Below are positions 42,186 through 51,895 of a stretch of 64,000 nucleotides of DNA, in pieces. The translations under genes were made by a program, and so were the position numbers. Origin of the DNA: Niallia circulans NBRC 13626 (GTDB taxonomy: Bacteria > Bacillota > Bacilli > Bacillales > Cytobacillaceae); contig NZ_BCVE01000016.1 in NCBI RefSeq assembly GCF_001591585.1, positions 1-64,000 on the forward strand. Reading direction: 5' to 3'. How positions within the stretch are numbered: position 1 is the first letter of the stretch; each line of letters opens with the position of its first letter. A model generated the notes under the pieces. The model saw nothing but the letters and a program-made list of their open reading frames with translations. It was not told the DNA's origin and did no database searches.

Positions 42186-43310
42186 TTAATTGCTTTTATC
42201 AATTTTCTTCACTTTAATCGATCCTGTTTTAGTATTAGCTTCAATTTTTGTATGATGCTCACTTGATTGGATTGATTTAAATTGTAACGTTTTTTGCAGA
42301 ACTTCATTTTTTTCTTCTATTATTTGTATTCCCTCTAATTCTACATTGAATCCACCAAAATTCGTTTTTAATTCACCACTAACCGCTAAAGATTCTGGTA
42401 AACTTACTTCAATGCTTCCTGTTGTTCCTTGAAGTTCAAGGATGTCACAGGCTTCTGAATGATTCACACAAGAAATACTGCCGTTGAAGGCTTGTAAATC
42501 AACTTTATTAAAATAACCATCAACCGTAATAGAGCCATTTATTGTTTCTGCATCCAGCTTTTCCATCTTTCCTTTTTCAACTTTAATACTGCCGTTTGCA
42601 GCGTCTGCCTCCACTTTTTTATTTTCACCAGCTTTTAGCGTTATTTTACCATTTGCTGTTTTAGCATACAATTTTTCCGCTTTAACATCAAAAGTAGTAA
42701 TTGGTCCATTAAATAAACGGATAATGGCCGATTCATATGAAATTTGTGGAATATAAACCTGTGTTTTCACTTTCATCCACTTATGGTTCGTTTTCAATAC
42801 TAAGCGCTCCTCATCTACGATTACATCTACTTCCTTGAGAAATACCTTTTTTGCTTCCTCTAAAGAATTCACTCGATAGACCTTAGCTTTACACTCAATA
42901 CTTACTTCCTCTTGATCCCATGGAATCAGCTCCACTTCCCCATTGGGAATATCGATATCCACCTTTTTTGGGGCAATATTATGGTATTGAAAAATGTGAG
43001 AAACTTCTTCAAAATGACCAAAGTTTAAATCAAGGTCTACTTCCTTCACCTTTTTTATGGTTGTATCAACTATGTCAAAAAGCTTATCTTTCGCTGCTTG
43101 AAAATTAAATCCATAATTTGAAGATGTTTCTTTCTTCTTTTCATGAAACTTTGTTTCCTTTTGAAAATCTTCTAAAATTATCTTTTCTTCTTCATTTAAA
43201 GACTTCTTCTCATTCACTTCATCAACCTTTTCCATTAGCTTTAACGCTTCATCTACAGTTAATTTTCCACTTTCCACTAATTCTAAAATTCGCTTTTTCT
43301 CGTCTGCCAC
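42186..43310 (-). CDS. YvlB-type DUF4097 protein
   Basis: 374 residues starting with GTG behind GAGGAGG. The N-terminus (ILELVESGKLTVDEALKLMEK) is the SHOCT-like short domain of YvlB; the C-terminal two thirds is a DUF4097 beta-helix with repeated G-S-I and NG-I strands (AANGSIKVEKG, TINGSITVDGY, AFNGSISCVNH). In B. subtilis the yvlABCD genes are membrane- or envelope-stress related. yvlC (a PspC-like gene) is missing between this gene and yvlD. Confidence 0.87.
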   Translation of the reverse strand: MADEKKRILELVESGKLTVDEALKLMEKVDEVNEKKSLNEEEKIILEDFQKETKFHEKKKETSSNYGFNFQAAKDKLFDIVDTTIKKVKEVDLDLNFGHFEEVSHIFQYHNIAPKKVDIDIPNGEVELIPWDQEEVSIECKAKVYRVNSLEEAKKVFLKEVDVIVDEERLVLKTNHKWMKVKTQVYIPQISYESAIIRLFNGPITTFDVKAEKLYAKTANGKITLKAGENKKVEADAANGSIKVEKGKMEKLDAETINGSITVDGYFNKVDLQAFNGSISCVNHSEACDILELQGTTGSIEVSLPESLAVSGELKTNFGGFNVELEGIQIIEEKNEVLQKTLQFKSIQSSEHHTKIEANTKTGSIKVKKIDKSN

Positions 43311-43589
43311 TGTAAATCCTCCTCAAAATAACGATTTTATTCTTTTTAGTACTTTTCACATAAATAAGACGTTAAAACACTGCTTATTTTCATTTGCTAA
43401 TGTAAAGACTATTTTGTTAAAGGAAAAAACACTTCCAAAGCCGCTCAGTGGTTGAAATTACTAATCAACAGTACGGACTCCTATATGTTAATACGGAATC
43501 ACCCCTGCAAAAGTTTCAATCTGAATACTTTCTGACCTTTTTATTTTATGTAGCGATTTTCTAATTCAGAAGAACTTCTGCGTAAGTAA

Positions 43590-43662
43590 GAAAAAAAGAG
43601 ACGAGGCTTAGCAGATAGCCGAATTGAATAATTAATTCAGCTTTTCTACTTTCCTCGTCTCT
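43590..43662 (-). terminator. uvrBA terminator
   Basis: AGAGACGAGG (43597-43606) and CCTCGTCTCT (43653-43662) are exact complements, with inner pairing GAATTgaataattAATTC. On the minus strand it is followed by seven T. The rest of the gap 43311-43590 holds the yvlB promoter area; I recognised nothing else. Confidence 0.88.
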
Positions 43663-43666
43663 TGAT

Positions 43667-46543
43667 TTAAGTTGTAGCGATCTTTTCAGCTTCTATGATA
43701 CTATCCTTCATTCTTTGCCGTTCTCTCTCTAGGATTGGCTTTAAATATTTCCCTGTATAAGACCCTTTTAGATTGGCAATATCCTCAGGAGTCCCTGTTC
43801 CTAATATTGTGCCACCTTTATCTCCGCCTTCTGGTCCTAAGTCGATAATATAATCTGCTGTCTTAATGACATCGAGATTATGTTCAATAACTAGTACTGT
43901 ATCTCCATTTTCGACTAGTCGCTGAAGAACAATCAATAGTCTTGAAATATCATCAACATGTAAGCCTGTTGTCGGCTCATCCAAAATATAAAAGGACTTA
44001 CCCGTAGATCGGCGGTGTAGTTCTGATGCTAGTTTTACCCTTTGTGCCTCTCCGCCTGATAAAGTAGTCGCTGGTTGTCCGAGTTTAATATATCCTAAAC
44101 CAACGTCCACAATTGTTTGCAATTTACGATGAATTTTCGGTATATTTTCAAAAAAGGATACGCCATCTTCTACTGTCATTTCCAATACATCGGAAATATT
44201 TTTCCCTTTATATTTCACTTCTAATGTTTCCCTATTGTATCGTTTGCCATGACAAACTTCACAAGGAACATAAACGTCTGGAAGGAAATGCATTTCAATT
44301 TTTATGATTCCGTCTCCACGGCAGGCTTCGCATCTTCCACCTTTGACATTAAAACTAAAGCGTCCTTTTTTATAACCGCGTATCTTTGCTTCATTGGTTG
44401 TCGCAAAAACATCACGTATATCATCAAACACTCCAGTATAGGTTGCCGGATTCGATCTTGGTGTTCGGCCAATTGGAGATTGGTCAATATCAATGACTTT
44501 TTCCAATTGTTCAATTCCCTTAATTTCCTTATGGGCACCTGGCTTTGCCTTCGCACGATTTAGCTTTTGAGCCAAGCCTTTATGAAGAATTTCATTAATT
44601 AAAGTACTTTTTCCTGAACCAGAAACCCCTGTCACAGCAATAAACATTCCGAGCGGTATTTTTACATTTACATTCTTTAAATTATTTTCTTTTGCCCCGG
44701 TAATTTCAATAAATCTGCCATCACTTTGTTTTCTCTCTAATGGAAGTGGAATGAATTTCTTTCCAGATAAGTACTGACCAGTTATCGATTGCGGATCATT
44801 CATTACTTCTTTTGGTGTTCCAACAGAAATAATTTCGCCACCATGGACACCCGCACCTGGTCCTACATCTATTAAATAGTCAGCAGCCATCATAGTGTCT
44901 TCATCATGTTCTACAACAATCAATGTATTCCCTATGTCACGCATCTGTCTTAGTGTATCGATTAATTTATCATTATCTCTTTGGTGAAGCCCAATAGAAG
45001 GCTCATCCAAAATATAAAGTACACCCGTAAGCCTTGAACCAATTTGTGTTGCTAAACGTATTCTTTGTGCTTCTCCACCAGATAAAGTTCCTGCAGCTCT
45101 ACTTAGTGTTAGATAATCTAATCCAACATTGATCAAAAATCCAACTCTTTCTTTTATTTCTCGAAGAATTAAGTTAGCAATTTGTTTTTCTTTATCTGTT
45201 AAATCAACCTTCTCCATAAATTCATAGCATTCCACCACTGATTTTTCAGTTATTTTACCGATATGCTGTCCGTTAATTAAAACAGCCAAAGCCTCTTTCT
45301 TTAGGCGATATCCTTTACATGTGCGACAAGGCTGTTCCGCCATGTATTTTTGCATTTGCTCACGGATGTAGTCAGAACTAGTTTCTTTATATCTTCTTTC
45401 CACGTTTTTAATAACGCCTTCAAATTGGATATCATTTTCTCTCACTTGGCCAAAGTCATTTTCATAACGGAAATGGATATATTCCTTTCCAGATCCATAA
45501 AGGATTTTATCCATTAGATTCTTCGGAATGTTCTTTACAGGTATATTCATGTCAATCCCATAATGATTACATACACTTTCAAGAAGCTGCGGATAGTATT
45601 GAGAACTAATAGATTCCCATGGAGCTATCGCATTTTCCTTTAAAGTTAAATTCCAATCAGGAATAACTAAATCTACGTCTACAACTAGTTTATTTCCGAG
45701 GCCATCACAATCTGGACAAGCTCCAAATGGACTATTAAAAGAAAATAACCTTGGTTCTAATTCACTAATAGAGAAACCGCAAATTGGACAAGCGTGATGT
45801 TCACTAAACAGTAATTCCTCTTGTCCCATCACATCAATAATGACTTTTCCATTCCCAAATTGTAAGGCTGATTCCAATGAATCTGCCAGACGAGCAGTTA
45901 TTCCCTCTTTGACAACAAGTCGATCGATAACTACTTCAATATTATGTTTCTTATTTTTCTCTAGAGAAATATCATCACCAATTTCAAACATTTCTCCATC
46001 GATGCGCAAACGAACGTACCCTTGTTTTTTTACATCTTCAAGTACTTTCACATGTGTACCCTTGCGCCCTGATACAACTGGCGCAAGTACTTGCAGTCTA
46101 GTTCTCTCAGGATATTCGAGAATACGGTCTACCATCTGTTCTATTGTCTGAGAAGAAATTTCAATACCATGCTCTGGACAAGTTGGTCTTCCTACCCTCG
46201 CAAATAATAATCTCAAATAATCATAAATTTCGGTTACAGTCCCCACAGTGGAGCGGGGATTTCGACTTGTCGTTTTCTGATCAATGGAAATAGCGGGAGA
46301 TAAGCCTTCTATTGAATCAACATCAGGCTTATCCATTTGTCCTAAAAACTGCCGCGCATAGGCGGATAAAGATTCTACATATCTTCTTTGTCCTTCTGCA
46401 TAAATCGTATCAAAAGCAAGAGAAGACTTTCCTGAACCAGATAAACCAGTTATCACTACTAATTGATCTCTCGGTATTGTTATATCAATATTTTTTAAAT
46501 TATTTGCACGTGCACCTTTTACAATAAGTTTATCTTTTGCCAT
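43667..46543 (-). CDS. uvrA: Excinuclease ABC subunit A
   Basis: 958 residues with two ABC ATPase halves. Walker [21 protein letters not shown] near 33 and [11 protein letters not shown] near 640; signature LSGGEAQRI and LSGGEAQRV; zinc modules CPICGF...CPDCDG and CEACRGDG. It scans DNA for damage and loads UvrB. It starts 7 bases after uvrB. Confidence 0.98.
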   Translation of the reverse strand: MAKDKLIVKGARANNLKNIDITIPRDQLVVITGLSGSGKSSLAFDTIYAEGQRRYVESLSAYARQFLGQMDKPDVDSIEGLSPAISIDQKTTSRNPRSTVGTVTEIYDYLRLLFARVGRPTCPEHGIEISSQTIEQMVDRILEYPERTRLQVLAPVVSGRKGTHVKVLEDVKKQGYVRLRIDGEMFEIGDDISLEKNKKHNIEVVIDRLVVKEGITARLADSLESALQFGNGKVIIDVMGQEELLFSEHHACPICGFSISELEPRLFSFNSPFGACPDCDGLGNKLVVDVDLVIPDWNLTLKENAIAPWESISSQYYPQLLESVCNHYGIDMNIPVKNIPKNLMDKILYGSGKEYIHFRYENDFGQVRENDIQFEGVIKNVERRYKETSSDYIREQMQKYMAEQPCRTCKGYRLKKEALAVLINGQHIGKITEKSVVECYEFMEKVDLTDKEKQIANLILREIKERVGFLINVGLDYLTLSRAAGTLSGGEAQRIRLATQIGSRLTGVLYILDEPSIGLHQRDNDKLIDTLRQMRDIGNTLIVVEHDEDTMMAADYLIDVGPGAGVHGGEIISVGTPKEVMNDPQSITGQYLSGKKFIPLPLERKQSDGRFIEITGAKENNLKNVNVKIPLGMFIAVTGVSGSGKSTLINEILHKGLAQKLNRAKAKPGAHKEIKGIEQLEKVIDIDQSPIGRTPRSNPATYTGVFDDIRDVFATTNEAKIRGYKKGRFSFNVKGGRCEACRGDGIIKIEMHFLPDVYVPCEVCHGKRYNRETLEVKYKGKNISDVLEMTVEDGVSFFENIPKIHRKLQTIVDVGLGYIKLGQPATTLSGGEAQRVKLASELHRRSTGKSFYILDEPTTGLHVDDISRLLIVLQRLVENGDTVLVIEHNLDVIKTADYIIDLGPEGGDKGGTILGTGTPEDIANLKGSYTGKYLKPILERERQRMKDSIIEAEKIATT

Positions 46544-46550
46544 TGTTCTC

Positions 46551-48530
46551 TCACCCCTCAGCCTTTAATTCAAGCAATAAATCGCGAAGTTCTGCAGCTC
46601 TTTCGAAGTTTAATGCTTTTGCTGCTTCTTTCATTTCATTCTCCATTTGTGCAATCATTGCTTCTTTTTCTTTTTTCGTTAATTTATCAAGTTTTGTAGT
46701 TGTTCCATACTCTTCAGGCTCCTCTGCTGCTTGCGTAGCACGGATTGTGTCTCTAATTCCTTTTTGAATAGTTTGCGGGGTAATTCCATGTTCTTCATTA
46801 TACTTTTCTTGAATTTCTCTACGTCTTTTCGTCTCACTGATGGCGACTTCCATTGAATGGGTTATCTTATCAGCGTACATGATGACTTGACCATTAGAAT
46901 TTCTCGCTGCACGTCCGATTGTTTGAATAAGGGACCGCTCTGAACGAAGGAATCCTTCTTTATCTGCATCCAAAATCGTAACGAGTGAGACTTCAGGAAT
47001 ATCCAAGCCTTCTCGCAATAGGTTAATTCCTACCAATACATCGTATTTCCCAAGACGTAACTCTCGAATAATTTCAATCCGTTCTAATGTTTTTACTTCG
47101 GAATGTAGATACTGTACTTTTATCCCTATTTCTTTCAGATAATCTGTTAAATCCTCTGACATTTTTTTCGTTAGTGTTGTTACCAATACCCGTTCATTTC
47201 GTTTAATTCTCTCATGGATTTCCGCTATTAAATCATCAATCTGTCCTTCAATTGGACGAACATCAATGGTTGGATCAAGCAATCCAGTTGGACGGATTAT
47301 TTGTTCAATCATAACAGGAGTATGTTCGATTTCATATGGTCCTGGTGTTGCAGAAACACAAATCATTTGATTAATATGCTTCTCAAATTCTCCAAACGTT
47401 AACGGGCGGTTATCAAGTGCTGACGGCAGGCGAAAACCATGCTCTACTAATACGTTTTTCCGCGCTTGGTCACCATTATACATTCCTCTAATTTGCGGCA
47501 ATGTAACATGAGACTCGTCAATCACAAGTAAGAAATCTTTTGGAAAATAATCCAGCAATGTATAAGGAGTAGATCCAGGAGGTCTTAATGTTAAATGTCT
47601 TGAGTAATTTTCTATTCCTGAACAGAATCCCATTTCTCGCATCATTTCTAAATCATAGCGGGAGCGTTGTTCTAGACGCTGAGCCTCTAATAATTTATTA
47701 TCTGCTCTTAATTGCTCTAATCGTTCTTCTAATTCTTTTTCAATGTTTTCAATTGCTATTTTCATTTTCTCTTCTCTTGTTACGAAGTGAGACGCCGGAA
47801 AAATAGCAATATGATTTCGTTCTCCTAAAATTTCACCAGTTAATGCATCCACTTCCCGAATCCGATCAATTTCATCTCCAAAAAATTCGACTCTAATACA
47901 ATGTTCATCTCGGGACGCTGGGAAAATTTCGACTACATCACCACGGACACGAAAAGTTCCCCGTTTAAAATCAATATCATTTCGATCGTATTGAATATCC
48001 ACTAATTTACGAAGCAATTGATTTCTTTCCAATTCCATACCGGTTCTTAATGATACAACCATTTCTCGATATTCTTCTGGAGAACCTAATCCATATATAC
48101 AAGATACACTGGCAATAATTATTACGTCATCCCTTTCAAATAAAGAAGATGTTGCTGAGTGACGGAGCTTATCAATTTCATCATTGATGCTTGCATCCTT
48201 TTCAATAAACGTATCCGTTTGCGGGACATAAGCCTCTGGTTGGTAATAATCATAGTAGCTAACAAAATATTCTACTGCATTATTAGGAAAAAATTCTTTA
48301 AACTCACTATATAATTGACCTGCTAAGGTTTTATTGTGAGCAATAATTAAAGTTGGCTTTTTAACTTCTTTAATCACATTGCTTATGGTGAACGTTTTAC
48401 CCGTCCCAGTTGCCCCCAGCAAGGTTTGAATCTTCTCTCCTGCTTGTATACCTGAGACTAATTTTTTGATTGCTTCTGGCTGATCTCCTTGAGGAGTATA
48501 CTTTGAAACTAATTCAAAATCATGACTCAC
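46551..48530 (-). CDS. uvrB: Excinuclease ABC subunit B
   Basis: 659 residues from a GTG ([21 protein letters not shown]) behind CGGAGG at 8 bases; a longer frame from an ATG 14 codons upstream would pass through that site. Helicase motif [13 protein letters not shown], the damage-probing beta-hairpin region [15 protein letters not shown], and the C-terminal UVR domain ([18 protein letters not shown]). It works with UvrA and UvrC in nucleotide excision repair. Confidence 0.97.
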   Translation of the reverse strand: MSHDFELVSKYTPQGDQPEAIKKLVSGIQAGEKIQTLLGATGTGKTFTISNVIKEVKKPTLIIAHNKTLAGQLYSEFKEFFPNNAVEYFVSYYDYYQPEAYVPQTDTFIEKDASINDEIDKLRHSATSSLFERDDVIIIASVSCIYGLGSPEEYREMVVSLRTGMELERNQLLRKLVDIQYDRNDIDFKRGTFRVRGDVVEIFPASRDEHCIRVEFFGDEIDRIREVDALTGEILGERNHIAIFPASHFVTREEKMKIAIENIEKELEERLEQLRADNKLLEAQRLEQRSRYDLEMMREMGFCSGIENYSRHLTLRPPGSTPYTLLDYFPKDFLLVIDESHVTLPQIRGMYNGDQARKNVLVEHGFRLPSALDNRPLTFGEFEKHINQMICVSATPGPYEIEHTPVMIEQIIRPTGLLDPTIDVRPIEGQIDDLIAEIHERIKRNERVLVTTLTKKMSEDLTDYLKEIGIKVQYLHSEVKTLERIEIIRELRLGKYDVLVGINLLREGLDIPEVSLVTILDADKEGFLRSERSLIQTIGRAARNSNGQVIMYADKITHSMEVAISETKRRREIQEKYNEEHGITPQTIQKGIRDTIRATQAAEEPEEYGTTTKLDKLTKKEKEAMIAQMENEMKEAAKALNFERAAELRDLLLELKAEG

Positions 48531-48856
48531 TAAACCATCCTCCGATCTATATAAGCACGCCTGCTTATTCATCCATTCCTTTGCTGCTTTATGTTAATAA
48601 TCCATTATATTTAGAAGTTATTTTCGTAACTCTGTTGTTTTAAGGATTTAAATTCTTCACAAAAAGCGTCATATTAAGGAAAACAACAAAAATGGAAAAG
48701 GCGATTTTTACCATTTCTTTTTTATAATTCCTACCTATGTAATCAATATAACATCATTCTACCACAAACCTTCCATTTCAAACCACAAAAAAGAGAACAA
48801 ACATTCGATTTATTTTTGAATATAATTTAGAATTAAGACAAAAAACATTTCCCTAT

Positions 48857-48914
48857 AAAAAAATGACTACACGAATACCTATCCTCTTTATCGACGGAAA
48901 ATCGTTTAGTCATT
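48857..48914 (-). terminator. csbA terminator
   Basis: AATGACTACACGA (48862-48874) and TCGTTTAGTCATT (48902-48914) form a stem with one mismatch; on the minus strand a T run follows. It separates csbA from uvrBA. The remaining gap 48573-48856 is AT-rich and would hold the uvrB promoter; no further element is clear. Confidence 0.7.
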
Positions 48915-48946
48915 CTTCTTCTCTATTCTTTTTTATATTTCTTCTA

Positions 48947-49180
48947 TTAAGTATCCTTACTTGCTAATCTCTCTTTCCAATTTCTACTGATCATATAACC
49001 AATAGTCATAGAAAAAGCATCAACAACAATTAATAAAAATGTATCAGTATATCCTCTATAAACCGAAGCAGCTATTAAAGCTACGGTTAAGACTAAACCA
49101 ATAATTGGATAATAGGTTGCTTTTGAAAAAAGGATTACCAATAGGCACGGGAAAAATAGTGCAGCTAGATATTTCCCCAT
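48947..49180 (-). CDS. csbA: General stress membrane protein CsbA
   Basis: 77 residues with about three hydrophobic segments and a basic C-terminus. ALFFPCLLVILFSKATYY, ALIAASVYRGYTDTFLL and the overall layout match CsbA of B. subtilis (76 residues), a sigma-B-controlled membrane protein that also lies beside uvrBA. Function unknown. 12 bases after the RsbR-like gene, so co-transcription is likely. Confidence 0.88.
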   Translation of the reverse strand: MGKYLAALFFPCLLVILFSKATYYPIIGLVLTVALIAASVYRGYTDTFLLIVVDAFSMTIGYMISRNWKERLASKDT

Positions 49181-49192
49181 CTATATACACCT

Positions 49193-50059
49193 CTATTTAA
49201 CAAATTTCACTTCATTGACCGTTAATCCAAATTTTCCTAGCGCACTTGCTAAATTATTAAATATTGGTATCTGGCTAAAATCTACACCTAGTTGAATAGC
49301 TGTTTGTGCCACCTCTGGTCTTAATCCTGAAAGATAACCTTTGACACCAATTAATCGCAAAGCATGAATCACTTGGAAAATTTGATGCGCAACCATTGTA
49401 TCAATTAGGGGCACACCCGATAAATCAATAAATAAGTGATTAAATCGTTTCTCGTTACATTCCTTTAGTGTATTCTCCATAATTAATTGCGCTCTCTTTG
49501 TATCAATATCTCCGATTAATGGAAGAACACCAATTCCCTCCGTAATCGGGATAACTGGGCTGCTTAATTCATATATAGTTTCTTGCTGTGCCATCAATTG
49601 CTGAAATTTATATTTATCATAAGAATCAATAAAAATATTTACAAATAAATCAAATGCATAATGAATTAATCGTATCCATTCAAAGAGTGTAGGAATTGTT
49701 AAATGAGCAGTAGTCTCCGCAGAAAACTTCTCTACATATGATAAAAGAATCCCTTTAACCGTGTTAAGCTGTTCAATAGATTCTAAAATCGGAACTAATT
49801 CTTTCGCCCGCTTTTCTGCAACTTTAATAGCCCATTCAAAAATATTTGCTGAATACACTTCTTCTTCCTCAATAAAAACCTTTATTACATTTTCTAAAAG
49901 AGTTTGATGTGCGGTAATTAGTTCTTCCATATTCTCTGCTGATTTATTGACTGAATAAAAGGATGAAATACTATTTTCTATCTTGCTTAGCCACTCTTTA
50001 CGCATATCAACAAGATGGTCATTTAAATAAGTATATAAACTTTGCATACAAGGTTCCAA
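49193..50059 (-). CDS. RsbR-family STAS-domain stressosome protein
   Basis: 288 residues: N-terminal helical non-haem-globin sensor domain (about 1-160) and C-terminal STAS domain (about 170-280) with the conserved phospho-acceptor threonines in LIGDIDTKRAQ and LSGVPLIDTMVAHQIF. Such proteins form the stressosome with RsbS and RsbT upstream of sigma-B. TTG start with AGGAGG. It is the single RsbR paralogue in this window, without rsbS or rsbT beside it, and pairs with csbA. A weak sigma-B-like element (GTTTTT-N13-GAATAT on minus, about 50159-50183) lies upstream. Confidence 0.9.
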   Translation of the reverse strand: MEPCMQSLYTYLNDHLVDMRKEWLSKIENSISSFYSVNKSAENMEELITAHQTLLENVIKVFIEEEEVYSANIFEWAIKVAEKRAKELVPILESIEQLNTVKGILLSYVEKFSAETTAHLTIPTLFEWIRLIHYAFDLFVNIFIDSYDKYKFQQLMAQQETIYELSSPVIPITEGIGVLPLIGDIDTKRAQLIMENTLKECNEKRFNHLFIDLSGVPLIDTMVAHQIFQVIHALRLIGVKGYLSGLRPEVAQTAIQLGVDFSQIPIFNNLASALGKFGLTVNEVKFVK

Positions 50060-50274
50060 CTAATTCTCCTCCTAATTCAAGAAACAAGGCTTCATTAGGT
50101 TTCTATATGGCTATTTCTCACAATACAATAACAGTAGCATCCACAACTGTCTATTGTTGATATTCTACTTGTTTTCTTAAAAACCGTTCTAGTGTTTATC
50201 GATAAATATATACTATTATATAGTTCTCCTCATAGTGAAACAAGCAAGAAGTCTTTTTTCTAGAAGTAGAATCC

Positions 50275-50562
50275 TTATGTATTTTTTAACAAGCTTGTTG
50301 CAATCACTTGAAAGATTGGTTTCACAGAAGATGCTCTTTTCTTAGCATGCTCTAGCAATACAATAATATCATCTACTTCTTCATGACTTAACTCTTCCAC
50401 AATCCAATCTTCCAAATCCTGATTCTTAATGACTATCGTACGATTTGGTATATCAATCGTACGATACTTCCTCAATTCATTATGAATGAAATTAATATGA
50501 TGTTGATATTTCTTTTGCTTATGTAAAGAAAATGTATTTTTATTCAATCGATTCTTCTTCAT
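50275..50562 (-). CDS. Hypothetical protein, 95 residues
   Basis: Basic N-terminus (MKKNRLNKNTFSLHKQKKYQ) followed by an acidic helix-rich C-terminal half (DWIVEELSHEEVDDIIVLLE). No signal peptide or membrane segment. The start is supported by GAGAGGAG 7 bases upstream of the ATG. I do not recognise a family. It stands alone between the RsbR-like gene and the divergently oriented HD-GYP gene. Confidence 0.7.
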   Translation of the reverse strand: MKKNRLNKNTFSLHKQKKYQHHINFIHNELRKYRTIDIPNRTIVIKNQDLEDWIVEELSHEEVDDIIVLLEHAKKRASSVKPIFQVIATSLLKNT

Positions 50563-50810
50563 CCTTATGCTCCTCTCTATATGTATCTATGCATCTTCTT
50601 CTATTCTATTTTTGTTAAATATATAGCTATTATAATAGGAAAAATATACAGAAGGCCTTAATCCCTAGTAAATTCTACTAAAATAGGCAATAAGAAGTGT
50701 GATAACTAGTCAGAAAGTCTGTTTTATCTACGATAGAGCTAAGGTAATATTTACTAATAAGGGGATGCGAAGCAGCAATATATAGCCATTATGTAAAGGA
50801 GACAAATAAT

Positions 50811-51836
50811 ATGGGAAAAGGAACTATGAATATTGTTGGGTATCGTATAAAAAGGGATGTTTATTCAAACTCTATTGAAGGCTTATTTCTACTAAAAAAG
50901 AACTCCATCTTAACGAAGAAGCATATTGACTTACTTACAAAGCATCAGGTTAATCCATTTGATGTAATTGAACCTACAGATGAAACCTCTGCCTCCTCCG
51001 ATAATAAGGAATTTACTAATTTGCTAGATGAGGTAAAAGAAACTTTCCATCGCATCATCAAACAAGATAACAGCACGGTGGAGAAACTTCTGCATGATTT
51101 TAAAAACACTATTAATTCTTCTCTTCAAGAATTAGCTATTTTAGAAATTCTTCATAAAGAAGTCTCACCAGATGATTATATTTACCAGCATAGTATTAAT
51201 GTTGGAATCCTTTCTGCCATTATTGGGAAAATTTTAGGATTACCTAAAAAGCAATGCCATCTGCTTAGTCAAATGGGATTATTTCATGATATCGGCATGT
51301 TAAAATTGGATCCATCCATTTTAAAAGTATCTGCTCGTTTAACACAAACAGAATATAAAGAAATGCAAAAACACACGATCTATGGAAAAGGCATCTTATT
51401 TCAAGTTCCGCAATTGGATATATTAATATCGCGAACTGCTCTGTTACATCATGAAAAAATAAATGGCAAAGGCTATCCCTCTCAGCGTACAGAAAAGGAT
51501 ATTCCCTTCTTGATCCAAATCGTTTCCGTTGCAGACATATTTAATAGCATGTGTACTTCTAATACGTATAAAGACAAGAAAACCTACATTGAAGCTATCG
51601 ATGAATTAATAAATGAATCCTATGGAAATGCTTTAAATCCTGCTATTGTTATTCCATTTACCAATTTCATTATGAGAAAGCAGCTCTTTAAAAAAGTCAT
51701 ACTATCTAATAATGAAACGGCAGAAATTATCTTTATTCATCAAAATGAACCTCATTTACCATTGATTCGGCTAAAGGATTCCTATATTGATTTACGCAGG
51801 ACTTCCTCTTTGAAGATTACTGGATTAGCAAATTGA
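50811..51836 (+). CDS. HD-GYP domain protein (probable cyclic-di-GMP phosphodiesterase)
   Basis: 341 residues. N-terminal region (1-110) of DUF3391-like style, then HD-GYP domain (about 120-270) with His127 (YQHSINVG), His159-Asp160 (LFHDIG), His188 (KHTIYG), the pair His213-His214, and the GYP loop HHEKINGKGYP. These residues bind the metal centre. Two family positions differ: the Lys usually after HDIG is Met, and the Asp usually in HHExxDGxGYP is Asn, so activity is likely but not certain. RBS AAAGGAGAC, ATG. Confidence 0.85.
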   Translation: MGKGTMNIVGYRIKRDVYSNSIEGLFLLKKNSILTKKHIDLLTKHQVNPFDVIEPTDETSASSDNKEFTNLLDEVKETFHRIIKQDNSTVEKLLHDFKNTINSSLQELAILEILHKEVSPDDYIYQHSINVGILSAIIGKILGLPKKQCHLLSQMGLFHDIGMLKLDPSILKVSARLTQTEYKEMQKHTIYGKGILFQVPQLDILISRTALLHHEKINGKGYPSQRTEKDIPFLIQIVSVADIFNSMCTSNTYKDKKTYIEAIDELINESYGNALNPAIVIPFTNFIMRKQLFKKVILSNNETAEIIFIHQNEPHLPLIRLKDSYIDLRRTSSLKITGLAN

Positions 51837-51840
51837 ATAA

Positions 51841-51880
51841 AAAAAATGGTCAAATCACAAAGATTTGACCATTTTTTTTA
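51841..51880. terminator. Bidirectional terminator between the HD-GYP gene and adhE
   Basis: AAAAAATGGTCAAATC (51841-51856) and GATTTGACCATTTTTT (51862-51877) are exact complements around a 5-base loop, serving both converging genes. Confidence 0.9.
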
Positions 51881-51895
51881 TTATTCAGGGATTTT

